Below are positions 49,706 through 58,154 of a DNA stretch of 64,000 nucleotides, in pieces. The translations under genes and the position numbers were made by a program. How positions within the stretch are numbered: position 1 is the stretch's first letter; every line of letters starts with the position of its first letter. The notes below the pieces were generated by a model. That model was not told the origin of the DNA. It worked only from the letters and a program-made list of their open reading frames with translations, and searched no databases. The stretch lies in assembly GCA_963800505.1 (NCBI GenBank), contig CAWDBL010000013.1, positions 214,315-278,314 of the forward strand. The letters are read 5' to 3'. This DNA comes from Fodinibacter sp963800505 (GTDB lineage Bacteria; Actinomycetota; Actinomycetes; Actinomycetales; Dermatophilaceae).

Positions 49706-49830
49706 GCACCCCGACCGACGGCCCGCTCGTCCCCCCGTCGGCGCAAGCACCGCAGCTGGGCTTCCCGCCCCCGAACCCGGTCGGCGCCTTCCTCGCGCTG
49801 GCTGTCGCGGTCGTCGTCGTGGAGGTCTGA
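49702..49830 (+). CDS. Small coupled ORF, single-TM peptide (42 aa)
   Basis: Starts at GTG 49702 overlapping the previous stop by 4 bases and ends in TGATG, its last base shared with the ATG of the GNAT gene. The peptide is Pro-rich, then has one hydrophobic segment (VGAFLALAVAVVVVEV). Tight coupling on both sides is the reason to accept it; no family recognised. It may simply help ribosomes reach the acetyltransferase gene. Confidence 0.45.
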   Translation: MSTPTDGPLVPPSAQAPQLGFPPPNPVGAFLALAVAVVVVEV

Positions 49831-50324
49831 TGCCCCCGACGATCCGCCGCGCCCATCCCGACGAGCTGGATGCCGTCGGGCGGCTGACCGTCGACGCGTA
49901 CGTGAGCGGTGGCGTCATCCCCGCCGACGCGCCGTACCTGGAGTTCCTCGGTGACGCGCACGGCCGGGATGCGGACGCCGAGGTCTGGGTGGCCGTGGAC
50001 GCGCGGGGCGTGGTGGGAACCGTGACCTTCGTCGAGCCGGGCTCAGCGCTGTGCGAGATCGCCCGCGACGGGGAGGCCGAGATCCGCTCGCTCGCGGTGC
50101 TGCCCACGGCATCCGGAGAGGGGATCGGCGAGGCACTGACCCGGCACACCATCGCCCGGGCCGGCGAGCGGGGATTCGCGACGATGGTGCTGTCGTCGTC
50201 GACCACGATGCACACCGCCCACCGGCTCTACGAGCGGCTCGGCTTCACCCGGCTGCCCGAGCGCGACTGGTCACCGGTGCCCGGCGTCCAGCTCGTCGCC
50301 TACCGCCTCCCCCTTACCGACTGA
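49830..50324 (+). CDS. GNAT-family N-acetyltransferase
   Basis: 164 residues. Beta-alpha GNAT fold: strand IRRAHPDELDAVGRLTVDAY at the N-terminus, motif A IRSLAVLPTASGEGIGEALT with the acetyl-CoA P-loop (variant of Q/RxxGxG/A), then HRLYERLGFTRLPERDW, motif B with the conserved Tyr. Acceptor substrate unknown (small amine or protein N-terminus). ATG overlaps the stop of the small ORF by one base. Ends against a bidirectional palindromic terminator. Confidence 0.88.
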   Translation: MPPTIRRAHPDELDAVGRLTVDAYVSGGVIPADAPYLEFLGDAHGRDADAEVWVAVDARGVVGTVTFVEPGSALCEIARDGEAEIRSLAVLPTASGEGIGEALTRHTIARAGERGFATMVLSSSTTMHTAHRLYERLGFTRLPERDWSPVPGVQLVAYRLPLTD

Positions 50325-50392
50325 TTGCGGATCTCCCACCGGCCAACGGAGTCAACCGTCCCCCCGCAGGGGTGGGAGATCCGCAATCAGTC
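50319..50392. terminator. 22-bp-arm palindrome between convergent genes (repeat family 2)
   Basis: Left arm 50319-50340 (starts GACTGATTGCGGATCTCCCA) and right arm 50371-50392 are perfect 22-bp inverted repeats with a 30-base loop. The GNAT stop codon lies within the left arm. The arm shares TTGCGGATCT.CCAC with the element at 39946. Works presumably as a terminator for both the GNAT and sensor-kinase genes. Confidence 0.85.
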
Positions 50393-50406
50393 GGGGGTGG
50401 GGACAG

Positions 50407-51882
50407 TCAGGTCGCGGGGAGGAGGACCGAGAAGGTGGTCGCGCCCGGACGGCTGGACACCTCGACGCGGCCACCGTGCGCCTGGCCCACCGCCGCCACG
50501 ATGCTCAGCCCCAGCCCGGTGGAGCCGTTGGCGCGCACCCGGGCGTCGTCACCACGGGTGAACCGCTCGAAGATCTTCGGCTGCAGCGCCACCGGCACCC
50601 CGGGCCCGTCGTCGGTCACCGAGACCCGCACGAGTGGCCCCTCGGGCCGCACCTTGGTCACCACCTTGGTGCCGGCGGGGGTGTGGGTGCGCGCGTTGGC
50701 CAGCAGGTTGGCCAGGATCTGGTGCAGCCGGGCCTGGTCGCCGGGCACCTCGACCGGGTCCTCGGGCAGGTCGAGCTCCCAGGTGTGGTCGGGGGATGCC
50801 GCGTGGGCGTCGCTCACGGCGTTGACGGCGAGCAGTGACAGGTCGACCGGCTCACGGGCCAGGGGCCGGCCCGAGTCGAGCCGGGCCAGCAGCAGCAGGT
50901 CCTCGACGAGCTCCTGCATCCGCAACGCCTCGGACTCCACCCGGCCGATGGCGTGAGTGACGGTGGGGGGCACCGGGTCGGTCTCGCGGCGGGTCAGCTC
51001 GGCGTAGCCGCGGATCGACGCCAGCGGGGTGCGCAGCTCGTGGCTGGCGTCGGCGACGAACTGGCGCACCTGGGTCTCGCTCGCCTGCCGCGCCAGCAGC
51101 GCGGACTCCACGTTGTCGAGCATGGTGTTGAGCGCCAGGCCGACCTGGCCGACCTCGGTGTGCGGGTCGGCATCAGCGGCGGGCACCCGCTCGGCGAGAG
51201 CCACGTGGCCGGAGTCGAGCTTGAGGTCCGAGACCCGGCGGGCCGTGGCGGCCACCCGGTCCAGCGGCGCGAGGCTGCGCCGGATGACGATCGTGCCGCC
51301 GACGCCGACGAGCACCAGCCCGATGACGGTGCCGCCGACGACGAGGCCGAGCAGCTTCGCCATCAGCTCGTCGACCTGGCCGGTCGACACCCCCACGATG
51401 AGCCGCCGACCGTCCGGAGCCGTGCGCTCGGTGACCAGGTAGGTGCCGACGTCGCCGCCGACGACCACCCGTACCGTCTCCGACCCCTCCACCCCCTCCT
51501 TCACCCGGCGAAGCTGCTCGGCATCGAGGCGGTCATAGGCGTTGGAATCGTTGATCACCGAGTTCTGCGGCACACCCGAGCGGCTGGTGGCGACCGTGCC
51601 GTCGGGGTTGAGCAGGACCACGAGCGAGTTGCTGCCGCCCGGGGCCCCGCTCGGCGCGTCGCGTGGCTCGGGCCGGCCGTCGTCGTCGTCGAACCCACCC
51701 GGGCGGCTGTCGCCCACTCGGCCCAGGGCTCCGTTCAGGTCGCCCTCGATCTGCTGGGTGAGGTAGCGCCGGGTCTCGAGCACGGTGAGCGCGCTCGTCA
51801 CGAGCATGACCACCGTGAAGAGCGCGAGCACGGACGCGAGCAACTTGGCCCGCAGCGTCCACTGCGAGGGAGGGGGCGGCAT
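50407..51882 (-). CDS. Two-component sensor histidine kinase
   Basis: 491 residues. TM1 (LLASVLALFTVVMLVTSALT), extracellular sensor of about 140 residues with an Asp/Gly-rich loop, TM2 (LLGLVVGGTVIGLVLVGVGG), HAMP, then HisKA with the phosphorylated His in ADASHELRTPLASIRGYAEL and HATPase with NLLANARTHTP (N box), TDDGPGVPV and GSTGLGLSIV. Resembles PhoR/TcrY-type kinases of actinobacteria. Start ATG 51882; 17 bases separate it from the regulator stop, so the two are co-transcribed, regulator first. Confidence 0.93.
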   Translation of the reverse strand: MPPPPSQWTLRAKLLASVLALFTVVMLVTSALTVLETRRYLTQQIEGDLNGALGRVGDSRPGGFDDDDGRPEPRDAPSGAPGGSNSLVVLLNPDGTVATSRSGVPQNSVINDSNAYDRLDAEQLRRVKEGVEGSETVRVVVGGDVGTYLVTERTAPDGRRLIVGVSTGQVDELMAKLLGLVVGGTVIGLVLVGVGGTIVIRRSLAPLDRVAATARRVSDLKLDSGHVALAERVPAADADPHTEVGQVGLALNTMLDNVESALLARQASETQVRQFVADASHELRTPLASIRGYAELTRRETDPVPPTVTHAIGRVESEALRMQELVEDLLLLARLDSGRPLAREPVDLSLLAVNAVSDAHAASPDHTWELDLPEDPVEVPGDQARLHQILANLLANARTHTPAGTKVVTKVRPEGPLVRVSVTDDGPGVPVALQPKIFERFTRGDDARVRANGSTGLGLSIVAAVGQAHGGRVEVSSRPGATTFSVLLPAT

Positions 51883-51899
51883 CTGAGGGTCCTGCCCGG

Positions 51900-52637
51900 T
51901 CAGTCGGCGGGCTTGAGGACGTAACCCACACCGCGCATGGTGTGAATCATCGGGGAGCGCCCGGCATCGATCTTCTTGCGCAGGTAGGAGATGTAGAGCT
52001 CGACGACGTTGGCCTGGCCGCCGAAGTCGTAGTTCCACACCCGGTCGAGGATCTGCGCCTTGCTGAGGACCCGCTTGGGGTTGCGCATGAGGTAGCGAAG
52101 CAGCTCGAACTCCGTCGCGGTCAGGTGCACCTCATCGCCCGCGCGGGTCACCTCGTGGCTGTCCTCGTCCATCGTGAGGTCGCCGACGACGAGCAGCGAG
52201 CTGGCCTCGTCGACCGAGACGGTGGTGCGGCGCATCAGGGCGCGCAGCCGGGCGACGACCTCCTCGAGGCTGAACGGCTTGGTGACGTAGTCGTCGCCCC
52301 CGGCTGTCAGGCCGGCGACGCGGTCCTCGACGGCGTCCTTCGCGGTGAGGAAGAGCACCGGCACGTTGGGGTCGTCGCCGCGCATCCGGCGCAGCACCTC
52401 GAGCCCGTCGAAGTCGGGCAGCATCATGTCGAGCACCACGGCATCCGGCCCGAAGTCCTTCGCCGAGCGAACGGCGGCCAGGCCGCTGGCGGCGGTGCGC
52501 ACCTCCCAGCCCTCATAGCGCAGGGCCATCGAGAGCAGCTCGGTGAGGTTGGGCTCGTCGTCGACCACCAGCACGCGCACCGGGCTGCCATCGGGTCGCT
52601 GGAGAGCAGGAGCGCTCACGGGGCGGGTCGTCGTCAT
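51900..52637 (-). CDS. OmpR/PhoP-family response regulator
   Basis: 245 residues. Receiver domain with acidic pair VLVVDDEPNL, phospho-acceptor Asp in AVVLDMMLPDFDG and Lys in DDYVTKPFSLEE. C-terminal winged helix: TATEFELLRYLMRNPKRVLS, WNYDFGGQANVVELYISYLR (recognition helix region) and RGVGYVLKP. Very close in plan to mycobacterial PhoP. Partner of the downstream kinase. ATG 52637 chosen; longer frames read into the intergenic region. Confidence 0.93.
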   Translation of the reverse strand: MTTTRPVSAPALQRPDGSPVRVLVVDDEPNLTELLSMALRYEGWEVRTAASGLAAVRSAKDFGPDAVVLDMMLPDFDGLEVLRRMRGDDPNVPVLFLTAKDAVEDRVAGLTAGGDDYVTKPFSLEEVVARLRALMRRTTVSVDEASSLLVVGDLTMDEDSHEVTRAGDEVHLTATEFELLRYLMRNPKRVLSKAQILDRVWNYDFGGQANVVELYISYLRKKIDAGRSPMIHTMRGVGYVLKPAD

Positions 52638-52726
52638 GTGCTCATCGTGCGCGCAGGCACTGTTCCGAGTCCATGCGTTTCCTGTGTGCTTCCTGTGAGC
52701 GGTCGCGCACACCTGCCAGCCGGTCG

Positions 52727-53025
52727 ATGGCCTCGTACGGGCCGTCGATCCCGCCCGTGGCGGCGGCCCCCGCGAAGCCGTCGTGGCGCTCGCGGGTCAG
52801 CGGTGGCCGCGGCCTTGCCGTCGCGGCCCTCGTCGTCGGCCTCGGGCTCGGCGCGGTCGGTGGCGCGGCCGTCGTGTACGCGGCCACCGCTGGCGACGAC
52901 AGGGGCAGCATCGCCGACGGCATCGGCGGCTTCGACCGCGGCGGCACGGTGGCCCGCCTCCCGCCGGTCAGTTCCCTGGCGGCGGCACCGGCACCGACGA
53001 GAACGGCACGGGTCAGGCCACCTGA
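52727..53025 (+). pseudogene. Small secreted/membrane protein with probable frameshift
   Basis: The frame from ATG 52727 encodes a Pro/Ala start, one TM helix (LAVAALVVGLGLGAVGGAAV) and a short outside part (DDRGSIADGIGGFDRGGT). At about 52946-52948 the natural continuation shifts by one base: the other frame reads GGPPPAGQFPGGGTGTDENG and stops at 53025. The first frame instead runs on for hundreds of residues antisense to pckG. A one-base loss (or sequencing error) at the ACGGT is the simplest reading. Divergent from the response-regulator gene and possibly its target. Confidence 0.5.
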
Positions 53026-53101
53026 CCGACCGGGCGGTCCATCACGCGGGCCGGAGCGCAACCGGCACCACGGCATCCGACAACGGCTGGGCGGAGGCGC
53101 A

Positions 53102-53134
53102 GAACCCCCGGAGAGGGCGGCTCTCCGGGGGTTC
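53102..53134. terminator. Terminator of pckG (14-bp perfect stem)
   Basis: GAACCCCCGGAGAG (53102-53115) pairs with CTCTCCGGGGGTTC (53121-53134), loop GGCGG. It lies 25 bases past the pckG stop on the minus strand and also after the small plus-strand ORF, so it can serve both. Confidence 0.85.
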
Positions 53135-53158
53135 GCGCGTCCGCGGGCGGGCGGACGG

Positions 53159-54985
53159 TCAGGCGGTCTCGAGCCGCGCCTTGAGGGTCGCGAGCTCGTC
53201 GGCCAGCTGAGTGGGGAGGGTGTCGCCGAACTTGGCGAACCACTCCTCGATGAGCGGAAGCTCCTTGTCGCGCCACTCGTCGACGTTGACGGCCAGGGCC
53301 TTGGACACCTGCTCGTCGGTCATGTCCAGGCCGGTGGTGTCGATGGCACCCGGGGTGGGCACGAGGCCGACCGGGGTCTCGACGGCCTCGGCGGTGCCGT
53401 CGAGGCGCTCGACGACCCACTTCAGCACGCGGGCGTTGTCGCCGAAGCCGGGCCACAGGAAGGAGCCGTCGTCGTCGTCGCGGCGGAACCAGTTGACCTG
53501 GAAGATCTTCGGCAGCTTGGACTCGTCGTGGGCCTTGCCGATCTCGAGCCAGTGGTTGACGTAGTCGCCGGCGGCGTAGCCGATGAAGGGCAGCATCGCC
53601 ATCGGGTCGCGGCGCACGACGCCGACCGCACCGGTGGCGGCGGCGGTGGTCTCGGAGGAGAGCGTGGCGCCGATGAACACACCGTGGGCCCAGTCGCGCG
53701 ACTCGTAGACGAGCGGCACGGTGGTCTTGCGGCGGCCGCCGAACAGGATCGCGTCGATCGGCACGCCGTTGGGCTCGTCGTACTCCGGGGCCATCATCGG
53801 GCACTGCTTGGCCGGGGTGCAGAAGCGGCTGTTCGGGTGGCTCGAGGGCGTCTCGGACTCGGGGGTCCAGTCGTTGCCCTTCCAGTCGATGAGGTGGGCC
53901 GGCTTCTCCTTGGTCATGTCCTCCCACCAGATGTCGCCGTCGTCGGTGAGGGCGACGTTGGTGAAGATCGAGTTGCCCTTCTCCACCGTGCGCATGGCGT
54001 TGGGGTTGGAGTGCATGCCGGTGCCGGGTGCGACGCCGAACAGGCCGAACTCGGGGTTGACGGCATACAGCCGGCCGTCGGCGCCGAAGCGCATCCAGGC
54101 GATGTCGTCACCGACCATCTCGGCCTTCCAGCCGTCCAGCGCCGGCTCGATCATCGCGAGGTTGGTCTTGCCGCAGGCGCTGGGGAAGGCGCCGGCGATG
54201 TAGTGCACCGAGCCGGTGGGCGAGGTGAGCTTGAGGATGAGCATGTGCTCGGCCATCCAGCCGTCGTCGCGCGCCATCGCCGAGGCGATGCGTAGCGCGT
54301 AGCACTTCTTGCCCAGCAGGGCGTTGCCGCCGTAACCGGAGCCGTAGCTCCAGATCTCGCGGGTCTCGGGGAAGTGCGCGATGTACTTGGTGTCGCTGCA
54401 GGGCCAGGCGACGTCGGCCGTGCCGTCGGGCAGGGGGAAGCCGACCGAGTGCAGGCCCTTGACGAAGTCAGCGCCCTGCTCCTCGATGGCCTTGAGCACC
54501 GGGGTGCCGATGCGCGCCATGATCTTCATGGAGACGACGACGTAGGCGGAGTCGGTGATCTCGACGCCGTACATCGGCACGTCGGCCTCGATGTGGCCCA
54601 TGACGAACGGGATGACGTACATCGTTCGACCGGTCATGCACCCCTTGTAGAGGTCGGTCATCAGGGCCTTCATGTCGACTGGCGACTTCCAGTTGTTCGT
54701 GAAGCCGGCGTCCTTCTCGTCCTCGGAGCAGATGAAGGTGCGGTCCTCGACCCGGGCGACGTCGCTGGGGTCGGATGCCGCGTGGAAGCTGTTCGGCTTC
54801 TTGTCGGGGTCGAGCCGGGTGAACGTGCCGCCCTCGACCAGGCGGGTCGTCAGCAGGTCCCACTCCGCGTCGGACCCGTCGACCCAGTGGATCGAGTCGG
54901 GGGTGGTGAGCGCGGCGACTTCGTCGACCCAGGCCGCCAAGCCTGGGTGACTGGTCCCTGTGGTGTGCTCCGCCTGCGTGGTCAT
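53159..54985 (-). CDS. pckG: Phosphoenolpyruvate carboxykinase (GTP)
   Basis: 608 residues. GTP-type PEPCK with the P-loop GAFPSACGKTNLAM containing the hyper-reactive Cys, the metal/substrate region YGSGYGGNALLGKKCYALRI, and the NTP-site GVFIGATLSSETTAAATG and FQVNWFRRDDDDGSFLWPGF, with length as in the family. Converts oxaloacetate to PEP for gluconeogenesis. ATG 54985 follows GGAAGGA; an in-frame ATG at 55024 has none. Upstream 54986-55343 (about 360 bases) is promoter and leader DNA to tRNA-Arg: I see AT-poor sequence with GCGCTTACGCG at 55131-55141 but no clear site. Confidence 0.97.
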   Translation of the reverse strand: MTTQAEHTTGTSHPGLAAWVDEVAALTTPDSIHWVDGSDAEWDLLTTRLVEGGTFTRLDPDKKPNSFHAASDPSDVARVEDRTFICSEDEKDAGFTNNWKSPVDMKALMTDLYKGCMTGRTMYVIPFVMGHIEADVPMYGVEITDSAYVVVSMKIMARIGTPVLKAIEEQGADFVKGLHSVGFPLPDGTADVAWPCSDTKYIAHFPETREIWSYGSGYGGNALLGKKCYALRIASAMARDDGWMAEHMLILKLTSPTGSVHYIAGAFPSACGKTNLAMIEPALDGWKAEMVGDDIAWMRFGADGRLYAVNPEFGLFGVAPGTGMHSNPNAMRTVEKGNSIFTNVALTDDGDIWWEDMTKEKPAHLIDWKGNDWTPESETPSSHPNSRFCTPAKQCPMMAPEYDEPNGVPIDAILFGGRRKTTVPLVYESRDWAHGVFIGATLSSETTAAATGAVGVVRRDPMAMLPFIGYAAGDYVNHWLEIGKAHDESKLPKIFQVNWFRRDDDDGSFLWPGFGDNARVLKWVVERLDGTAEAVETPVGLVPTPGAIDTTGLDMTDEQVSKALAVNVDEWRDKELPLIEEWFAKFGDTLPTQLADELATLKARLETA

Positions 54986-55343
54986 GGTGGTCCTTCCGCC
55001 GGTCTGGCTCAACTGGTCGGCCACCCCTCGCGCGAAACCTTGCGAACCGCTCGTGGCGGTGGCTCGGCACCCGCCCGTGGGAGCCTCTCCTCCACGGTAG
55101 GCCTGCCTACTCGGGGGTAGCCACCGCGGAAGCGCTTACGCGTTATGAGGCTCCTCACAAGCGCTGCTCGCCACTGGAAGTTCTTGCAGGAACACCGGAA
55201 GTGCAGGTCATTGCGCTGGTGTCCCTTGCGGGCCGGATGCCGGGGTGTGGTGTGGGCGCGGCCGTCCGGAGCGCGTGGGTTGCGATTTCACGCGGCGACG
55301 GGGCTCCGGTAGTCTGCTCTCTCGTTGCGCGCGAGCGCGACGG

Positions 55344-55416
55344 GCGCCCGTAGCTCAACGGATAGAGCATCTGACTACGGATCAGAAGGTTAGGGGTTCG
55401 AATCCCTTCGGGCGCG
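55344..55416 (+). tRNA. tRNA-Arg (ACG)
   Basis: 73-nt cloverleaf. GCGCCCG pairs with CGGGCGC (55409-55415), discriminator G. The anticodon stem CTGA/TCAG encloses CTACGGA, anticodon ACG (read as ICG after editing by TadA). T arm AGGGGTTCGAATCCCTT. CCA not encoded. The accessory island begins downstream. Confidence 0.94.
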
Positions 55417-55764
55417 CTCTGTGTTGAGACAGACGACGGGCCCCCGGCCAGCGGAAACGCTGTCGGGGGCTTACTCGTGTCCGGATTGCGGACGGTTTCC
55501 GGGGCGGAAGGTGACCCAAAATGTGACCCAAAATGTCGGGGCTGGTCGTCTCCAGTCGGGTCAGGTCGGGAAGCCCAAGACGCCTCGGACAGGGGTCAGA
55601 AGGTTGGCACGACCCGGCACGACCTGCGGAGACAGGGTCCGACCCGGGTGCCTCAGTCATGTGCCGGGGTGCGGGACCAGGGCCGGGAGAACACGCTCGC
55701 GCGGGAAACGTTGACGCGGTGGCGCAAGGAGGAGGCCAGTTCGCCTCTGAGGGCGACCGCCCGG
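55417..55764. other. Non-coding junction between tRNA-Arg and island, att-like remnants
   Basis: No gene. It starts with a hairpin (GCCCCCG 55440-55446 with CGGGGGC 55464-55470, tRNA terminator). Then GTGACCCAAAAT repeats exactly in tandem at 55511-55522 and 55523-55534. No integrase frame survives, but this kind of sequence next to a tRNA resembles the 3' end of phage integrase/attachment regions in actinobacteria. Confidence 0.5.
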
Positions 55765-56877
55765 TCATCCGGGATATGTGGGTGATCCGTCCTCAATTGC
55801 TTGATGAGCGCGTGGTCTCTCGTCGGCCGCGAGTCTTTCAGGCAGATTCCCCTCGATGAGTGCTGGAGTGCCGGGCGCAGCGACCGGCTGCTTAGCGGGC
55901 GGCACGACCGGAGCCGGAAACAGCTCATGACGGAAAAGAGCGATGAGAGTGCGCACTGCGATGCCGCCAACCAGCGCGGTGACGGCCGCGGTGACGGCGT
56001 ACTGCAGGGCAGCGGAGCCGACACCGTGCAGCTGCTGCAGCCAGTGCAGGGTCGCGGTGGCCACCGCTGCCCAACTGAACGTGAATCCCCAAGTGCTCGG
56101 CATGAACGGCAGTCTCAGGAAGACCGGCAGCAGTCGCAGCTGCGCGATGACCATGAGCAGCCCGTAGCCTGCGAGCAGTCGCGCTACGCCGTCGACCTGG
56201 TCGCCGTTGAGGGCGAACCACGCCAGGCTCGCTACGGCGGCCGGCGCGACCTCGATGGCCAGCGTGGGCAGCAGCGGCGCGGGCAGTGCCGGACCGAGGA
56301 TGAGCCGCCCCAGGATGATGGAGCCGAGCACCAACCAGCAGATGGAGCCGAGGCCCAGCAGGATGTAGGCGAGCCCGGGTTGGCCGATCTTGGCCGCGGC
56401 GGCGGAGGCGATGAGCCCTCCGGCCACCGTGGGCAGGAAGTACCCCGGGTGGAGCGTTCCCACGCCGACCGGGGTGTAGATCCACTGGCCGGTGTACCAA
56501 CCGCCGAGCAGCACCGTGAAGCCGATGAGGACCAGGGTGACGGCCGCCCCGATGGTCGGCAGGTGCGGGTAGAGCCACTGAGCGGCGAGCAGCAGTGGCG
56601 TGATGAGCGCCAGCGAGGCGAACGGCCCAGCCGCCGGATCGGTGACGTCGCCCAGCAGCGTCGTGACCGAGCCGCCGACATGGCGGGCGTATGCCGACAG
56701 TATGAGTAGCCAGCTCAGCCCGGCCACGACGAAGAGGACCTCCGCGACGGCCGCTGGCGCGTGCCCACGCTGGTCGAGCTGGCGCCACGTGGCCGCCAAC
56801 CCGACCAGGCCGAACGGCATACCGAAGAAGTTCAGCGGGACCCGGCGCCCGCCCTGAGTGACGCGCGTGGGTCTCAC
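55765..56877 (-). CDS. TDT/SLAC1-type transporter (TehA-like)
   Basis: 370 residues, ten hydrophobic helices. The start NFFGMPFGLVGLAATWRQL is the first helix of the tellurite-resistance/dicarboxylate transporter family (TehA/SLAC1), with repeated Gly-kinked helices that form the anion pore. TLHPGYFLPTVAGGLIASAA is also characteristic. May export/import anions such as C4-dicarboxylates, tellurite or sulfite; not decidable. GTG at 56877 has GAGGTG upstream and overlaps the preceding weak ORF by 4 bases (GTGA). C-terminal tail of about 55 residues is soluble. Confidence 0.8.
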   Translation of the reverse strand: MRPTRVTQGGRRVPLNFFGMPFGLVGLAATWRQLDQRGHAPAAVAEVLFVVAGLSWLLILSAYARHVGGSVTTLLGDVTDPAAGPFASLALITPLLLAAQWLYPHLPTIGAAVTLVLIGFTVLLGGWYTGQWIYTPVGVGTLHPGYFLPTVAGGLIASAAAAKIGQPGLAYILLGLGSICWLVLGSIILGRLILGPALPAPLLPTLAIEVAPAAVASLAWFALNGDQVDGVARLLAGYGLLMVIAQLRLLPVFLRLPFMPSTWGFTFSWAAVATATLHWLQQLHGVGSAALQYAVTAAVTALVGGIAVRTLIALFRHELFPAPVVPPAKQPVAAPGTPALIEGNLPERLAADERPRAHQAIEDGSPTYPG

Positions 56878-57209
56878 GTGATCACCTCGGCCGGCCGCTC
56901 GCTTGTCAGTCGGGTACGCCGGCCACTCCGGTCGCTCCGCCCGTGAAGCATCAGACTTCCTGGGGTGGTCCCACGGCGGACCAGGCGCCGTTCGGTCAGT
57001 TCCTTCGGGCCCGACGCGAGCGTGTGAGTGGTGTCCACGAGGACCGAGGCGGCGCCGGTGTCGGCGGGGTCGACGCCGGCCATGCCGAGGTCGGTGCGCA
57101 GGATGATGGCCACGCCCGGAGCGGACGCGTCTTGACGATGCCGGCTCAACCGGGTTGCGCGTGGCCGTCGCCGTGGCGGGCGAACTTCACCCAGTTGCCA
57201 GCGTGACAT
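56874..57209 (-). CDS. Doubtful ORF, possible gene remnant
   Basis: 111 residues if started at 57209. Arg-rich ends with a more protein-like middle (GVAIILRTDLGMAGVDPADT and ASVLVDTTHTLASGP). No family recognised. It overlaps the SDR gene end by 23 bases and the TDT start by 4. The GTGA coupling with the TDT gene is the only positive evidence; composition suggests decay or noise. Confidence 0.25.
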   Translation of the reverse strand: MSRWQLGEVRPPRRRPRATRLSRHRQDASAPGVAIILRTDLGMAGVDPADTGAASVLVDTTHTLASGPKELTERRLVRRGTTPGSLMLHGRSDRSGRRTRLTSERPAEVIT

Positions 57210-58020
57210 GTTCCCACTCGTTGTAGTTCTGGATGAGTTCATCGAGCTTGTTGCGAACGAGCTCGAGTCCGTAGCTGCCTACTGCGAGGCGCAGCGGAGG
57301 GTTGTTCGTGCCGACGACATCGGCCACTGCGGACATCGACTTGACCAAATCGCCACGGCGCGCGCCCGCTGAGAAGTCGGCCATGGCCCGGCGGGCCCCG
57401 TCATAGTCGGCAAGTTGAGGATTGGTCGACAGATTGTCGAAGAACGGCGTGGGGAATCCGACAGGCTCGATGATGGTGACGTCGATCCCAATGGGCTGAA
57501 GTTCCTTACTCAGTCCCTCTGAGAGCCCTTCCAGTGCGAACTTCGAGCTGGTGTAGGCCGTCATCGTGGGGAGGCTCACGTGGCCTCCCATGGACGATGT
57601 GTTGAGGATGTGCCCTTCTCGTCGCTCGCGCATCTGCGGGAGGACTGCGTCGATGACCCGGACAACCCCGAACACGTTGGTTTCGTACTGGGCCCGCCAG
57701 CGTTCAAGGCTGACCTCTTCCAGCGTCCCGGTCTCTGCATATCCGGCGTTGTTGATCAACGCGTCGATCGGCCCGAACCTGTCGTTTGCTTCTTCGACCG
57801 CAGTTCGAACCGACTCGTCGTCGGTCACGTCCGCACGAATGACCTGTACCGCATCCAGCGCGGCGAACGCAGGGTCGGCCTTGCTTGGGTCTCGCATCGT
57901 CGCCGCGACATTCCAGCCTCGGGCTGCGAGCTGATTAACAAGTTCACGGCCCATCCCGGTTGAGCTGCCGGTGATGAAGACTGTGCGGCCGTTCTCCTGG
58001 CCGACGGTCAGCTTGGTCAT
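57187..58020 (-). CDS. Short-chain dehydrogenase/reductase (SDR)
   Basis: 277 residues, classical SDR. Cofactor motif VFITGSSTGMGRELV (TGxxxGxG), NNAGYAETG (NNAG) and active-site Tyr/Lys in YTSSKFALEG with Ser upstream in NTSSMGGHVS. The absence of an acidic residue and the Arg in ATMRDPS after strand 2 suggest NADP(H). Substrate unknown. Its DNA is visibly less GC-rich than the core genes in the window, consistent with recent arrival. Cytosolic; ATG 58020. Confidence 0.92.
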   Translation of the reverse strand: MTKLTVGQENGRTVFITGSSTGMGRELVNQLAARGWNVAATMRDPSKADPAFAALDAVQVIRADVTDDESVRTAVEEANDRFGPIDALINNAGYAETGTLEEVSLERWRAQYETNVFGVVRVIDAVLPQMRERREGHILNTSSMGGHVSLPTMTAYTSSKFALEGLSEGLSKELQPIGIDVTIIEPVGFPTPFFDNLSTNPQLADYDGARRAMADFSAGARRGDLVKSMSAVADVVGTNNPPLRLAVGSYGLELVRNKLDELIQNYNEWEHVTLATG

Positions 58021-58154
58021 GGTGAGGCTCCTCAGTGTGACGGTGGGACGTGGGGGTGCCGCTGTCCGGCTTCGGTCGCCGAGGGGCGTGCGAAGGCGGG
58101 CAGCAGGCTGGCTGCGGCCGTGGGCAAGGCCGTCACGGCTGTTGGGCGGCGTTT

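Noticed and set aside
56874..57209. Weak resemblance of ILRTDLGM to the start of peptidyl-tRNA hydrolase 2
   Set aside because: Only eight residues agree and the rest has no PTH2 character; left as doubtful ORF.
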